From NCBI RefSeq assembly GCF_000024025.1, contig NC_013131.1:1364001-1428000 (forward strand): a DNA stretch of 64,000 nucleotides, in the 5' to 3' direction. The position numbers and the translations under genes are program-made. Origin of the DNA: Catenulispora acidiphila DSM 44928 (GTDB lineage: Bacteria; Actinomycetota; Actinomycetes; Streptomycetales; Catenulisporaceae). Positions 44,457 to 52,817 of the stretch are shown here, in pieces. The notes beneath the pieces were generated by a model that was given only the letters and a program-made list of their open reading frames with translations, made no database searches and had not been told where the DNA came from. Position 1 is the stretch's first letter. Every line of letters begins with the position of its first letter.

Positions 44457-45296
44457 TCAGGCGTCTCGCCGCTTCATGATGATTCCGGCCACGACCAGCA
44501 GTACCGCGGTCCATAGCGCGAACACTCCGAAGCCCTGCCACGCCGACAGAAGGTCCTTCGGCCCCGGGACGGTCTGGGCGACCAGGTGTCCGGCTTCGGT
44601 CGGCAGGTACGCGTGGATGTGCTTGCCCAGCGAGCCGGGCAGCAGCTGCGCCAACGGCGCGAGGACCTCGACGAAGGCGATGACACCGGTGATGGCGCCC
44701 GCGGTGTGCCGGACCAGCGCGCCGATCGCCATCGCGAACAGACCGAGCATCATCAGGTACAGCCCGGCGCCGAACAGGGCGCGCAGGACGCCCTTGTCGC
44801 CGATGCTCACCGGCGCCTTGCTGTGCACGATCGGGGCGGCGATGAAGAACGCGCCGAAGGCCACGATCTCGCCGATCACGAACGTCACCACGGCGAAGAC
44901 CAGCGCCTTGGCGGCCAGCATGGGCGTCCGCTTCGGCGCCGCGAGCAGCGAGGCGCGGATCATGCCGGTGGAGTACTCGGCGGTGATCACCATGGCGCCC
45001 AGGACGCAGATCGCCAGCTGGCCCAGGACGAAGCCGGAGCCCAGGATGTTGCCGGTCGCGTCGCGGCGGTAGGACAGCTGCTGGTCGGGGTCGAGCTTGT
45101 CCCACTGGCTGATCTGGAGCCAGGTGAGCAGCGCGGACAGGCCGAGGGTGAGGACCACGAAGGCGAGCAGCGACCACACGGTGGAGCGCACGCTGCGCAG
45201 CTTCGTCCACTCCATCGCCAGCAGGCGCGGGAACGCGGCGCCGGAGCGGCTCTCGGCGGCGGGAGCCGGGGCGCCGGCGGCGGTCGTGGCGGTCAT
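44457..45296 (-). CDS. ABC transporter permease (ABC-2 type), exporter 1
   Basis: 279 residues with six membrane helices (ABC-2 family): MEWTKLRSVRSTVWSLLAF opens the domain, followed by AMVITAEYSTGMIRASL (the conserved EYSTGMIR elbow) and GALVRHTAGAITGVI. Works with the ATPase encoded just upstream; the ATG overlaps the ATPase stop (ATGA). Substrate unknown. The homologous pair at 46464-48612 has the same arrangement. Confidence 0.9.
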   Translation of the reverse strand: MTATTAAGAPAPAAESRSGAAFPRLLAMEWTKLRSVRSTVWSLLAFVVLTLGLSALLTWLQISQWDKLDPDQQLSYRRDATGNILGSGFVLGQLAICVLGAMVITAEYSTGMIRASLLAAPKRTPMLAAKALVFAVVTFVIGEIVAFGAFFIAAPIVHSKAPVSIGDKGVLRALFGAGLYLMMLGLFAMAIGALVRHTAGAITGVIAFVEVLAPLAQLLPGSLGKHIHAYLPTEAGHLVAQTVPGPKDLLSAWQGFGVFALWTAVLLVVAGIIMKRRDA

Positions 45297-46378
45297 TCGG
45301 CGGCCTCGCTCTCGGAAGTCCGGTCGGCCGTGGCGACCGAGGGGGTGTCCTGGGCGGGAACCGGGACCTGGTCGCGGTGCTGGTCCAGTTCCACGTGGTA
45401 CTCGACCGAGCCGCGGGTCAGCTCCATGAACGCCTCTTCCAGCGAGGCGCGCTGCGGGGTCAGCTCGTGCAGGACGACGCGCGCCGCCGCGGCCTTCTCG
45501 CCGATCTCGGCGGCTTCCATGCCGCGGACGATCAGGGCGCCGTCGTCGGTGGTCGTCACCGTCACCGCGCCGTCGGGATCGGCGTCGGGGGAGCCGCCGC
45601 CGTTCCCGTTCCCGTTGGCGTTCCCGTTGGCGGCGCTCGACGCCGACGCCGCGACCGCCTCCCGCTCCAGTTCCTTGGCCAGCTGGGCCGGCTGCGGCGT
45701 GCGCACCAGGACCGAGCGCTGCGAGGAGCGTGCGATGAAGGCGTCCACCGACTCGTCGGCGATCAGCTGTCCGCGGCCGATCACGATCAGGTGGTCGGCG
45801 GTCTGCGCCATCTCGCTCATCAGGTGGGAGGAGACGAAGATGGTCTTGCCGGCGGCGGCCAGCGACTTCATCAGGTTCCTGATCCAGAGCACGCCTTCCG
45901 GGTCGAGCCCGTTGACCGGCTCGTCCAGGATCAAGACCTGCGGATCGCCCAGCATCGCCGCGGCGATGCCCAGCCGCTGGCCCATGCCCAAGGAGAAGCC
46001 GCCGGCCCGCTTGCGTGCCACCTCGGTCAGTCCGACCAGCGCCAGCGCCTCGTCCACGCGCGCTCGCGGCAGACCCTGGCTCTGCGCCAGACACAGCAGG
46101 TGGTTGTAGGCCGAGCGGCCGGTGTGCACGGCGCGCGCCTCCAGCAGCGCGCCGACCTTGCGCAGCGGCTCGCGCAGATCCGCGTACGGGACGCCGCCGA
46201 TGGTGGCGGTCCCGGACTGCGGGCGGTCCAGGCCCAGGATCAGCCGCATCGTGGTGGACTTGCCCGCGCCGTTCGGGCCCAGGAATCCGGTGATCTGGCC
46301 CGGTTCCACCGCGAAGGTCAGGTGGTCCACGGCGATCTTGTCGCCGTACCGCTTGGACAGGTCGTGCACTTCGATCAC
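45293..46378 (-). CDS. ABC transporter ATP-binding protein, exporter 1
   Basis: 361 residues. Nucleotide-binding domain 1-225: Walker A GPNGAGKST, signature FSLGMGQRLG (an LGMGQ variant), Walker B VLILDEPVNGLDPEG, H-loop SSHLMSEM. A C-terminal extension contains a low-complexity Asn/Gly patch (about 255-265) and a conserved LHELTPQRASLEEAFMEL end, typical of ABC-2-type exporters linked to drug or lantibiotic resistance. It pairs with the permease that starts inside its stop. Close relative of the ATPase at 47605; residues VGALLEARAVHTGRSAYNHL versus VGALLDAKAIHGGRSAYNHL show recent kinship. Confidence 0.92.
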   Translation of the reverse strand: MIEVHDLSKRYGDKIAVDHLTFAVEPGQITGFLGPNGAGKSTTMRLILGLDRPQSGTATIGGVPYADLREPLRKVGALLEARAVHTGRSAYNHLLCLAQSQGLPRARVDEALALVGLTEVARKRAGGFSLGMGQRLGIAAAMLGDPQVLILDEPVNGLDPEGVLWIRNLMKSLAAAGKTIFVSSHLMSEMAQTADHLIVIGRGQLIADESVDAFIARSSQRSVLVRTPQPAQLAKELEREAVAASASSAANGNANGNGNGGGSPDADPDGAVTVTTTDDGALIVRGMEAAEIGEKAAAARVVLHELTPQRASLEEAFMELTRGSVEYHVELDQHRDQVPVPAQDTPSVATADRTSESEAAE

Positions 46379-46399
46379 GGCAGCCCCCTCAGCCAGCGC

Positions 46400-46432
46400 G
46401 AGACGGAGCCGGCGTGCCGCCGACTCCGCCTC
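46400..46432 (-). terminator. Terminator-like hairpin separating the two ABC exporter operons
   Basis: 15-bp stem with two G-T pairs and loop GCA on the reverse strand (GAGGCGGAGTCGGCG ... CGCCGGCTCCGTCTC). It lies between the end of the exporter 2 permease (46464) and the start of the exporter 1 ATPase (46378). There is no T-run, so strength is uncertain. Confidence 0.55.
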
Positions 46433-46463
46433 AGCTTACTGAAAAGACCCTGAAAAGCAGTGC

Positions 46464-47603
46464 CTACGCGTCCTTCTTGCGCATGACGATCGCTCCGCCG
46501 ATCAGCGCGACGGCGGCATAAGCGACGAACACCCCGAAGCCGGCCCACGGCGAGAGCATGTCGTCCTGCGGCCGGGTCGTGATGATCTGCAGCCCGGCGT
46601 TGAACGGGATCCACTTGCTGATGTCCGTCCGCCAGTTCCCGGGCAGGAACTGCACCAGGATGAACAGGACGAACAAGATCCCGACCGCGGTGGTGATGGC
46701 GCCGGCGGTGTGCCGCAGGAGCGCGCCGAGCCCGAACGCCAGCAGGGCCGTGACGGTCATGTACAGGCCGCCGCCGATCACCGCGCGCAGGACGCCGGGG
46801 TCGGACAGGCTCAGCTGGATGCCGTGCCCGGAGTAGATGGCGGTGGCGATGAAGAACGACGCGAAGGAGCAGATCAGCCCGACCGTCAGCGCCACGGCCG
46901 CGACGATCACGGTCTTGGCGCCGAGCAGCGTGCCGCGCCGGGGCTGGCTGGTCAGCGCGGTGCGGATCATGCCGGTGCTGTACTCGGCGGTGATCGCCAT
47001 CGCGCCGAACACCACGATCACCAGCTGCCCGAAGAACAGGCCGGACATGGAGTTCGCGGTGAAGTCGTCGTCGGGACTGGGGTGGCTCGAGGAGCCCAGG
47101 GCGATCAGCGAGCCGAGCCCGATGGTGATCACCATGGTGATCAGCAGCGTCCAGAAGGTGGAGCGGACGGTGCGGATCTTCGTCCACTCCGAGCGCAGCG
47201 CGGCGCCGAAGCTGGCCCTCGCTTGCGGGAAGGGGTCCGCGCCGGCGAAGGCGAGGTTCGGGGACTGCTGGTTCGGGGCGTAGCCGGGCTGGGCGTACTG
47301 GATCGGACCGGGCTGGCCGGGCTGACCGGGCTGACCGGGACCGGGCTGGCCCGGCTGGCCGGGGAAGCCGGGCTGGCCGCCGAAACCGGGGCCCTGCGGC
47401 GGCGGTCCGTATCCCGGGTTCGCCTGCTGCTGGCCGGGCGCGTATCCCGGGCCCGCCTGCTGCTGGCCGGGTGCGTATCCCGGCGCCGGGACCTGCTGGG
47501 TGGTGACCTGGTCCTGCGCGGCGGCGTATCCGGCGCCGGCCGGACCCTGTCCGGAAGCCGTGCCCGGCTGCTGCGGCTGCCCGGTCTGCGAGGGGGTGCT
47601 CAT
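46464..47603 (-). CDS. ABC transporter permease (ABC-2 type), exporter 2, with Pro/Gly/Gln-rich N-terminal tail
   Basis: 379 residues. The first ~130 residues are a low-complexity cytoplasmic tail built from imperfect repeats such as YAPGQQQAGPG and GQPGQPGP. The permease domain follows with six helices and the signature AITAEYSTGMIRTAL and GALLRHTAGAITTAV, closely matching the exporter 1 permease, which lacks the tail. The tail may bind the membrane surface, the ATPase C-terminus or a scaffold. The start is one base after the ATPase stop. Confidence 0.88.
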   Translation of the reverse strand: MSTPSQTGQPQQPGTASGQGPAGAGYAAAQDQVTTQQVPAPGYAPGQQQAGPGYAPGQQQANPGYGPPPQGPGFGGQPGFPGQPGQPGPGQPGQPGQPGPIQYAQPGYAPNQQSPNLAFAGADPFPQARASFGAALRSEWTKIRTVRSTFWTLLITMVITIGLGSLIALGSSSHPSPDDDFTANSMSGLFFGQLVIVVFGAMAITAEYSTGMIRTALTSQPRRGTLLGAKTVIVAAVALTVGLICSFASFFIATAIYSGHGIQLSLSDPGVLRAVIGGGLYMTVTALLAFGLGALLRHTAGAITTAVGILFVLFILVQFLPGNWRTDISKWIPFNAGLQIITTRPQDDMLSPWAGFGVFVAYAAVALIGGAIVMRKKDA

Positions 47604-47604
47604 C

Positions 47605-48612
47605 TCAACGGGCTCCGATCATCTGGCCGGGGGCGGCGTACGGGTTCTGCGGTCCACCGGGTCCGCCCGGTCCGCCGGGACCCCCTGGGCCTCCCGGGCC
47701 CTGGCCGATGCTGACGGCGCGGTACTCGACGTCGTCCTTGGTCATCTCCATGAAGGCCTCTTCCAGCGAGGCCTGGTGCGGCGCGAGTTCGTGCACCCGG
47801 ATCTGGTTGTCGAAGGCCAGGTCGCCGATCTGCTGCGGGCTGGCGCCGCGCACCGTGATCAGGCCGCTGGCGTCGTTGGTGACGCGCGCGCCCTTGCCGG
47901 CCAGCAGCTGCATCAGCTGCATCGGATCCGGGGTGCGGACGGTGACGGTCTGCTCGGAGTTGCGGGAGATGAACTCCTTCACCGTGCAGTCCGCCTGGAG
48001 CCGGCCGCGGCCGATCACGATCAGGTGGTCCGCGGTGTGCTCCATCTCAGACATCAGGTGCGAGGAGACGAACACCGTGCGGCCCTCGGAGGCCAGCTTG
48101 CGCATGAACTCGCGGATCCAGCGGATGCCGTCCGGGTCCAGGCCGTTGACCGGCTCGTCGAACATGAGCACCCGCGGGTCGCCGAGCAGCGCCGCGGCGA
48201 TGCCGAGCCGCTGGCCCATGCCCAGGGAGAAGCCGCCGGAGCGCTTCTTGGCCACTTCGCGCAGGCCGGTCAGCTCCAGCACCTCGTCGACCCGGCGGGC
48301 CGGCAGGTGGTTGGACTGCGCCAGGCACAGCAGGTGGTTGTAGGCGGAGCGGCCGCCGTGGATCGCCTTGGCGTCCAGCAACGCGCCGACCTCGCGCATC
48401 GGCGCGACCGCTTTGGCATAGGGGCGGCCGTTGACGGTGACCGAGCCGGACGACGGCGCGTCCAGACCCAGGATCATCCGCATGGTCGTCGACTTTCCGG
48501 CACCGTTCGGTCCGAGGAAGCCGGTCACCACCCCCGGTCGCACGGTGAACGTCAAGCCGTCTACGGCTTTCTTGTCGCCGTACTGCTTGGTGAGCCCTAT
48601 AGCTTCGATCAT
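47605..48612 (-). CDS. ABC transporter ATP-binding protein, exporter 2
   Basis: 335 residues. Walker A GPNGAGKST, signature FSLGMGQRLG, Walker B VLMFDEPVNGLDPDG and H-loop SSHLMSEM. The C-terminal domain has HELAPHQASLEEAFMEM as in exporter 1, then a collagen-like GGPGGPGGPGG run and a short tail. It is the first gene of a two-gene exporter operon read leftwards. A small 104-bp gap separates it from the divergent hydrolase gene. Confidence 0.92.
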   Translation of the reverse strand: MIEAIGLTKQYGDKKAVDGLTFTVRPGVVTGFLGPNGAGKSTTMRMILGLDAPSSGSVTVNGRPYAKAVAPMREVGALLDAKAIHGGRSAYNHLLCLAQSNHLPARRVDEVLELTGLREVAKKRSGGFSLGMGQRLGIAAALLGDPRVLMFDEPVNGLDPDGIRWIREFMRKLASEGRTVFVSSHLMSEMEHTADHLIVIGRGRLQADCTVKEFISRNSEQTVTVRTPDPMQLMQLLAGKGARVTNDASGLITVRGASPQQIGDLAFDNQIRVHELAPHQASLEEAFMEMTKDDVEYRAVSIGQGPGGPGGPGGPGGPGGPQNPYAAPGQMIGAR

Positions 48613-48716
48613 GCGGTAGACGCTATCGGGATCAGGCCTTATGCCGCGTCGCTCTTAGGTCTTTCGTTACCGGGCCCGGCATTAGCCATAAGTAGGGGGA
48701 GGTACCGTGGATCACG

Positions 48717-49457
48717 ATGAGCACCGACATCCGCGCCACCACGATCCTGCCGGCCGAGCGCCGTCCGGTGACCCTGACCACCGCCGACGGCCTGGACCTG
48801 GTCGGCGAGCTGGCTCTGCCGCCGGAAGGCCGCACCCCGGCCGGCACATTGGTCACGCTGCACCCGCTGCCCACCCACGGCGGCTTCATGGACAGCCACG
48901 TCTACCGCAAGGCCGCCTGGCGCCTCCCGGCCCTGGCGGACCTGGCAGTGCTCCGCTTCAACACCCGCGGCACGACCTCCCCGGCGGGCCGCAGCCAAGG
49001 CGAGTTCGACAACGGCGTGGGCGAGCGCTTCGACGTCCAGGCCGCCATCGAGTACGCGGACTTCGCCGACCTCCCGAACCGCTGGCTGATCGGCTGGTCC
49101 TTCGGCACCGACCTGGCCCTGATGTACGGCGACGACCCGACCATCGACGGCCTGATCCTGCTCTCCCCGCCGCTGCGCTACTCCCGGCCGGAGGACCTGG
49201 ACCGCTGGGGCGCGTCCGGGAAGCCGGTCGTAGTGCTGGTCCCCGAGTTCGACGACTACCTGCGTCCGGCTGAAGCCGCCGAGCGCTTCGCCCGCATCCC
49301 GCAGGCCGAGGTGATCGGCGTGGACGGCGCGAAGCACTTGTGGGTCGGCGAGAAGTACGTGCAGCGCGCGCACAACGAGATCGTGAAGCGCGTGAACCCG
49401 GCGGCTTATCCGCTGGCAACGACCTGGGACGGGGAGTTCGAGACGTTCGCTGAATAG
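48717..49457 (+). CDS. Alpha/beta-hydrolase
   Basis: 246 residues. The N-terminus MSTDIRATTILPAERRPVTL leads to LVTLHPLPTHGGFMDSHVYR (oxyanion-hole region), the nucleophile elbow LIGWSFGTDLAL with S128, the acid region VLVPEFDDYLRP and the catalytic His in VDGAKHLWVGEKY. The size and THGG loop resemble small serine hydrolases related to dienelactone-hydrolase-like or YqiA-like enzymes. No signal peptide; probably cytoplasmic. Substrate unknown. Confidence 0.85.
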   Translation: MSTDIRATTILPAERRPVTLTTADGLDLVGELALPPEGRTPAGTLVTLHPLPTHGGFMDSHVYRKAAWRLPALADLAVLRFNTRGTTSPAGRSQGEFDNGVGERFDVQAAIEYADFADLPNRWLIGWSFGTDLALMYGDDPTIDGLILLSPPLRYSRPEDLDRWGASGKPVVVLVPEFDDYLRPAEAAERFARIPQAEVIGVDGAKHLWVGEKYVQRAHNEIVKRVNPAAYPLATTWDGEFETFAE

Positions 49458-49503
49458 CGGATATTGGTTTGGCACAAGCCAGCCGCGTGGCGAGGATCGA
49501 ACC

Positions 49504-49848
49504 ATGGAAGACACAGCCACGGACGACAAACAAGAGTCCCGATCACGCCAGCCCGCCGACCGGGGTTCGGGGAGTACCGACCCGCAGATCATCCAGTGCT
49601 ACAGCCGTGGCCGGGTGGTGCAGATGCCGTCGTTGCGCGGCCGGAGCCAGGGGTTGCGCGATCGGTTGCTGGGGCACATCGCCGCGCGGGCCTTCGAGCC
49701 GGGGCGGGCGTATACCGAGCAGGAAGTCAACGCGGCGTTGATGTCAGTCTTCGACGACTACGTCGCGCTGCGCCGGTACCTGGTCGAGAGTCGGCACCTC
49801 ATGCGGGATCAGGCTGGGCGGGAGTATCGGCTTCCGGATCCGGCGTAG
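49504..49848 (+). CDS. DUF2087-domain protein
   Basis: 114 residues. After a charged, disordered N-terminus (1-35) comes the DUF2087 domain: RDRLLGHIAARAFEPGRAYT, EQEVNAALMSVFDDYVALRR and YLVESRHLMRDQAGREYRLP. This domain is winged-helix-like and often fused to regulators; here it stands alone. The last 50 bp overlap the 3' end of the convergent AI-2E transporter gene. Confidence 0.8.
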   Translation: MEDTATDDKQESRSRQPADRGSGSTDPQIIQCYSRGRVVQMPSLRGRSQGLRDRLLGHIAARAFEPGRAYTEQEVNAALMSVFDDYVALRRYLVESRHLMRDQAGREYRLPDPA

Positions 49849-50965
49849 TCGTCGGTGCCTCTGGGTCGCGGTCCTGGGCCGGAAGCACGATCTGCCGGAC
49901 GATCACCAGGAGGCCGGCGGTCAGGGGGATGAAGAGCAGCGCGCCGGAGACGCCGAGGATGGCGTAGCCGGCGAGTGCTGCTATCACCGCGACCGCCGGG
50001 GGCAGGTCCACGGTGCGCGACATCACGCGCGGGTAGATCAGGTAGTTCTCCAGCTGCTGGTACAGGACGAAGAAGATCAGGGCCGCGAGGGCTTTGAACG
50101 GGGAGTCCAGCAGGAGGATGACGGTGCAGGCGATGAAGGCGCCGAAGGTCGCACCGATGATCGGGATCAGGTCGGTGAGGCCGACCAGCAGGGCCAGCGG
50201 CAGGGCGAAGCGGACGCCGATCAGGGACATGGCGAGCCAGCTGGCCAGGGTCGCGCACGTGGAGACGACCAGGGCTCCTGACACGTAGCCGCCGATGCGG
50301 TTCAGGACGCGGTCGGTCAGGTCCGCGGCGCGCTCGCGGCGGGAGCGCGGGACGAGCTTGAGGCCGCCGGAGGTCATCGCCGGCAGGGAGCCGAGGAAGT
50401 ACAGCGTCAGCATCAGGATCGTGAAGGCCTTGAAGACGCTGGTGAGGACCGCCTTGCCGAAGCCGAAGGCGCCGCCGGCGAGGGTCTTGGTGGTGTCGGC
50501 GGTGGTGAACCAGTTCTGCAGCTTGGTGATCAGGTGGTACTTCTTGTCGAGCCGCTGGATCGTCGAGTTCTCCTGGAGCTTCTTCAGCCCGTCGGGCACG
50601 CCGTTGTGCACCAGCGAGGAGGTCTGGTCGGTCAGCGGCTTGGCGATGACGACGATGAAGCCGGCGAACAGCCCCAGCGCGGCGAGCGCGACGATCGTCA
50701 CCGCCCAGCGCCGGTGGAAGCCGCGCGCGGTGAGCATCTCCACGAACGGGTTGAGCCCGGCGGCCAAAACCAGCGCCATGGTGATCATGACGATGATGTC
50801 GACGACGTTGGTGAGCGTCTTGCCCAGGTAGTACGCGGCCAGCACGCCGAACCCGCCGACCAGCCCGATCGCGAACGGCGGCGTCCGCGTCAGCGCCGGC
50901 TTCAGCGGCGCCCGTCCGGGCGCGCTGCTTCCGGACTCGGCAGGAACCTGATCGGCGGAGCTCAT
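49799..50965 (-). CDS. AI-2E family (TqsA/PerM-like) transporter
   Basis: 388 residues with seven to eight membrane helices. Typical family landmarks are the early paired helices (AIGLVGGFGVLAAYYLGK, IIVMITMALVLAAGLNPFVE), a long cytoplasmic loop (about 110-190) and the C-terminal signature DLIPIIGATFGAFIA followed by QLENYLIYPRVM. The family includes Na+(Li+)/H+ antiporters and an autoinducer-2 exporter; which applies here is not visible. Ends in a Pro/Asp/Thr-rich tail that is read across the overlap with the DUF2087 gene. Confidence 0.9.
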   Translation of the reverse strand: MSSADQVPAESGSSAPGRAPLKPALTRTPPFAIGLVGGFGVLAAYYLGKTLTNVVDIIVMITMALVLAAGLNPFVEMLTARGFHRRWAVTIVALAALGLFAGFIVVIAKPLTDQTSSLVHNGVPDGLKKLQENSTIQRLDKKYHLITKLQNWFTTADTTKTLAGGAFGFGKAVLTSVFKAFTILMLTLYFLGSLPAMTSGGLKLVPRSRRERAADLTDRVLNRIGGYVSGALVVSTCATLASWLAMSLIGVRFALPLALLVGLTDLIPIIGATFGAFIACTVILLLDSPFKALAALIFFVLYQQLENYLIYPRVMSRTVDLPPAVAVIAALAGYAILGVSGALLFIPLTAGLLVIVRQIVLPAQDRDPEAPTTTPDPEADTPAQPDPA

Positions 50966-51123
50966 GGGGCGAGTTTAGAGGAGGGGCGTGCCACAAGGCC
51001 GGTGGCGGAGCGGGGGGTTCGGGAGCGAACGGCCGATCCTGAACGCGGCCGTGAGGACGGGATCGGTCCGCCGGGCAACTCCGAGGGGCACACTCCGGGT
51101 CTGCAAGGTCGAAGGAGGTGCCG

Positions 51124-51627
51124 ATGAGAGCCGAGGAAGAGGCGGAGTTCCGCGAGTACGTGGCCGGCCGCTGGACATGGCTGGTGCAAGCCGCGGCGCT
51201 GCTCACAGGGGACGCCGGGCACGCCGAGGACCTGGCGCAGACAGCGCTGGTGCGGGTGTTCGCTTCGTGGGCGCGCGTGCGCGGCGCGGAGAGCATGGAC
51301 GCCTACACCATGCGGATCCTGATCAACCAGAACAAGAACCGCTTCCGGAAGCGGCGCGTTGTGGAGGATCTCACCGCTGTCCCGCCCGAGCGCGGAAGCG
51401 GTGATCCGGATCTGACAGCGCGGGTCGATCAGCGGGCCGGCTTGATGGCGGCGCTGGCGTCGCTCCCCAAGCGGCAGCGCGAGGTCGTGGTGCTGCGGTA
51501 CTGGGAGGACTACAGCGAGGCGCAGACCGCGCAGATTCTCGGCTGTTCGGTCGGCACGGTGAAGAGCCAGTCGTCCAAGGCGCTGGCCAAATTGCGGGCG
51601 CATGCCTCGGTGCTCGCCTCGCGCTGA
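51124..51627 (+). CDS. SigE-family (ECF) RNA polymerase sigma factor
   Basis: 167 residues. Region 2 has AAALLTGDAGHAEDLAQTAL and VFASWARVRG; region 4 has LPKRQREVVVLRYWEDYSEA and ILGCSVGTVKSQSSKALAKL, the recognition helix-turn-helix. No region 3 and no extra C-terminal domain, as in the SigE-type ECF group of actinobacteria. GAAGGAGG lies just upstream of the ATG at 51124. The next gene, 38 bp later, encodes a membrane protein that is probably its partner. Confidence 0.93.
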   Translation: MRAEEEAEFREYVAGRWTWLVQAAALLTGDAGHAEDLAQTALVRVFASWARVRGAESMDAYTMRILINQNKNRFRKRRVVEDLTAVPPERGSGDPDLTARVDQRAGLMAALASLPKRQREVVVLRYWEDYSEAQTAQILGCSVGTVKSQSSKALAKLRAHASVLASR

Positions 51628-51665
51628 GGCGTCGCCAAGGCCACTCACACGGAAGAGGGGAATCC

Positions 51666-52511
51666 ATGAACGAAGAAGACTTCGACGGCTCCGCCCTGCG
51701 CGAGCTGCTCGCCCCCGCGGTCGCCGACCGCGGCCGGACCTCGGCGCCCACCGACGCCATCGTCGCCGCCGGGCGCCGCCGGGTCCTCGGGCGCCGGAGC
51801 GCCGTCGCCGGCGGCGCGCTGGCCATCGTCGCCGCCGTGCCGCTGGCCGCCACGGCCATCGCCGCCGGTCCCGGTACGGCGAGGACCACCAGCACGGCCG
51901 GCGGCGGCACGCCCGGTGTCGTCGCGCCGCCGCACACCGGCGTCGTCGTGCCGCCGCCGGCCAAGGAAAGCGAAAGCGCTCCGGCCAAGGCGGACCCGCA
52001 GGGCAAGCCGGCGAGCGGTCTGCCGGCGCAGCCGACGGTCTTCGCGACCGGCACGGTGGAGGGCCGGCAGTGGAAGGTCACCGCCGAGACCGCCCCCGGC
52101 AACAACGCACTCACCGCGGGGGAGAAGTGCCTCGGGTTCGTGATCACGGTGGACGGCCAGAACCCGTTGCGCGGCACCGCTCCCACGATCCCTTACTGCC
52201 TCCCGGTCAAGGACCCGGCGAACGCCCTCTGGGGCTATCAGGAATGGTTGAAGTACGACTACGAACACGCCGCCGGCACTCTGCAGATGGGCATGGTCAA
52301 AGCGGACGTCGCGAAGATCGTCGCGCACGTCGACGGTCTGGCTCCGGTCACCGCCGAGACGATCCCCGCGCCCGGCCTGCCCGAGCAGGCCTTCTATTTC
52401 CTGCCGATCGCGAAGGACAACGGCTTCGGCGTGACCTTCGACGAGTACGACGCGCAGGGCGTGAAGATCGGCACCTTCGACAACTCCACGCCGAAGCCGT
52501 ACGGGAAGTAG
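51666..52511 (+). CDS. Membrane-anchored protein, probable partner of the SigE-type sigma factor
   Basis: 281 residues. Cytoplasmic N-terminus with the arrangement LRELLAPAVADRGRTSAPTD and RRRVLGRRS, one membrane helix (about 44-66), a Pro/Lys/Ser-rich linker (75-115) and an outside globular domain with TVEGRQWKVTAETAPGNN and FYFLPIAKDNGFGVTFDEYD. The same topology is found in regulatory partners of SigE-type factors; no classical zinc anti-sigma motif is seen. The gene follows sigma after 38 bp, with a good ribosome site (GGAAGAGGGGAA), and would be co-transcribed. Whether it inhibits or senses is inference. Confidence 0.7.
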   Translation: MNEEDFDGSALRELLAPAVADRGRTSAPTDAIVAAGRRRVLGRRSAVAGGALAIVAAVPLAATAIAAGPGTARTTSTAGGGTPGVVAPPHTGVVVPPPAKESESAPAKADPQGKPASGLPAQPTVFATGTVEGRQWKVTAETAPGNNALTAGEKCLGFVITVDGQNPLRGTAPTIPYCLPVKDPANALWGYQEWLKYDYEHAAGTLQMGMVKADVAKIVAHVDGLAPVTAETIPAPGLPEQAFYFLPIAKDNGFGVTFDEYDAQGVKIGTFDNSTPKPYGK

Positions 52512-52598
52512 CACCGGGCGCCGGCACCGAGTACAAGCACCAAACACCACGCATCGAGCACCAAACAGCAAGCACCACCGCCGATCCGGCACACAAAA

Positions 52599-52633
52599 GC
52601 GCCCCCGGACCCACCCAGAGGGTCCGGGGGCGC
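52599..52633 (+). terminator. Intrinsic terminator after the sigma-factor operon
   Basis: Perfect 14-bp stem GCGCCCCCGGACCC with loop ACCCAGA. It lies in the 306-bp gap 52512-52817, which also contains short CACCAAACA and CCACGC repeats and the filP terminator, but no gene. Confidence 0.85.
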
Positions 52634-52784
52634 GCTCGCGACCACGCGGGCCGGAGTGTTTCACGGCACACGCTTCACCACGCGGGCTCGTAGTGTCACA
52701 AGGCGGTTCGCGGTGTGGGCTTCATGCCACGCTTCATACCACGCGTCATGCCACACCTGTCCGGCCCTGCTCCCGACACGAAGC

Positions 52785-52810
52785 GGCCCCGCCGGTCGCC
52801 CGGCGGAGCC
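52785..52810 (-). terminator. Intrinsic terminator after filP
   Basis: 11-bp stem on the reverse strand (GGCTCCGCCGG / CCGGCGGGGCC, one G-T pair) capped by a GCGA tetraloop, starting eight bases past the filP TAG stop. Confidence 0.75.
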
Positions 52811-52817
52811 GGATCCG

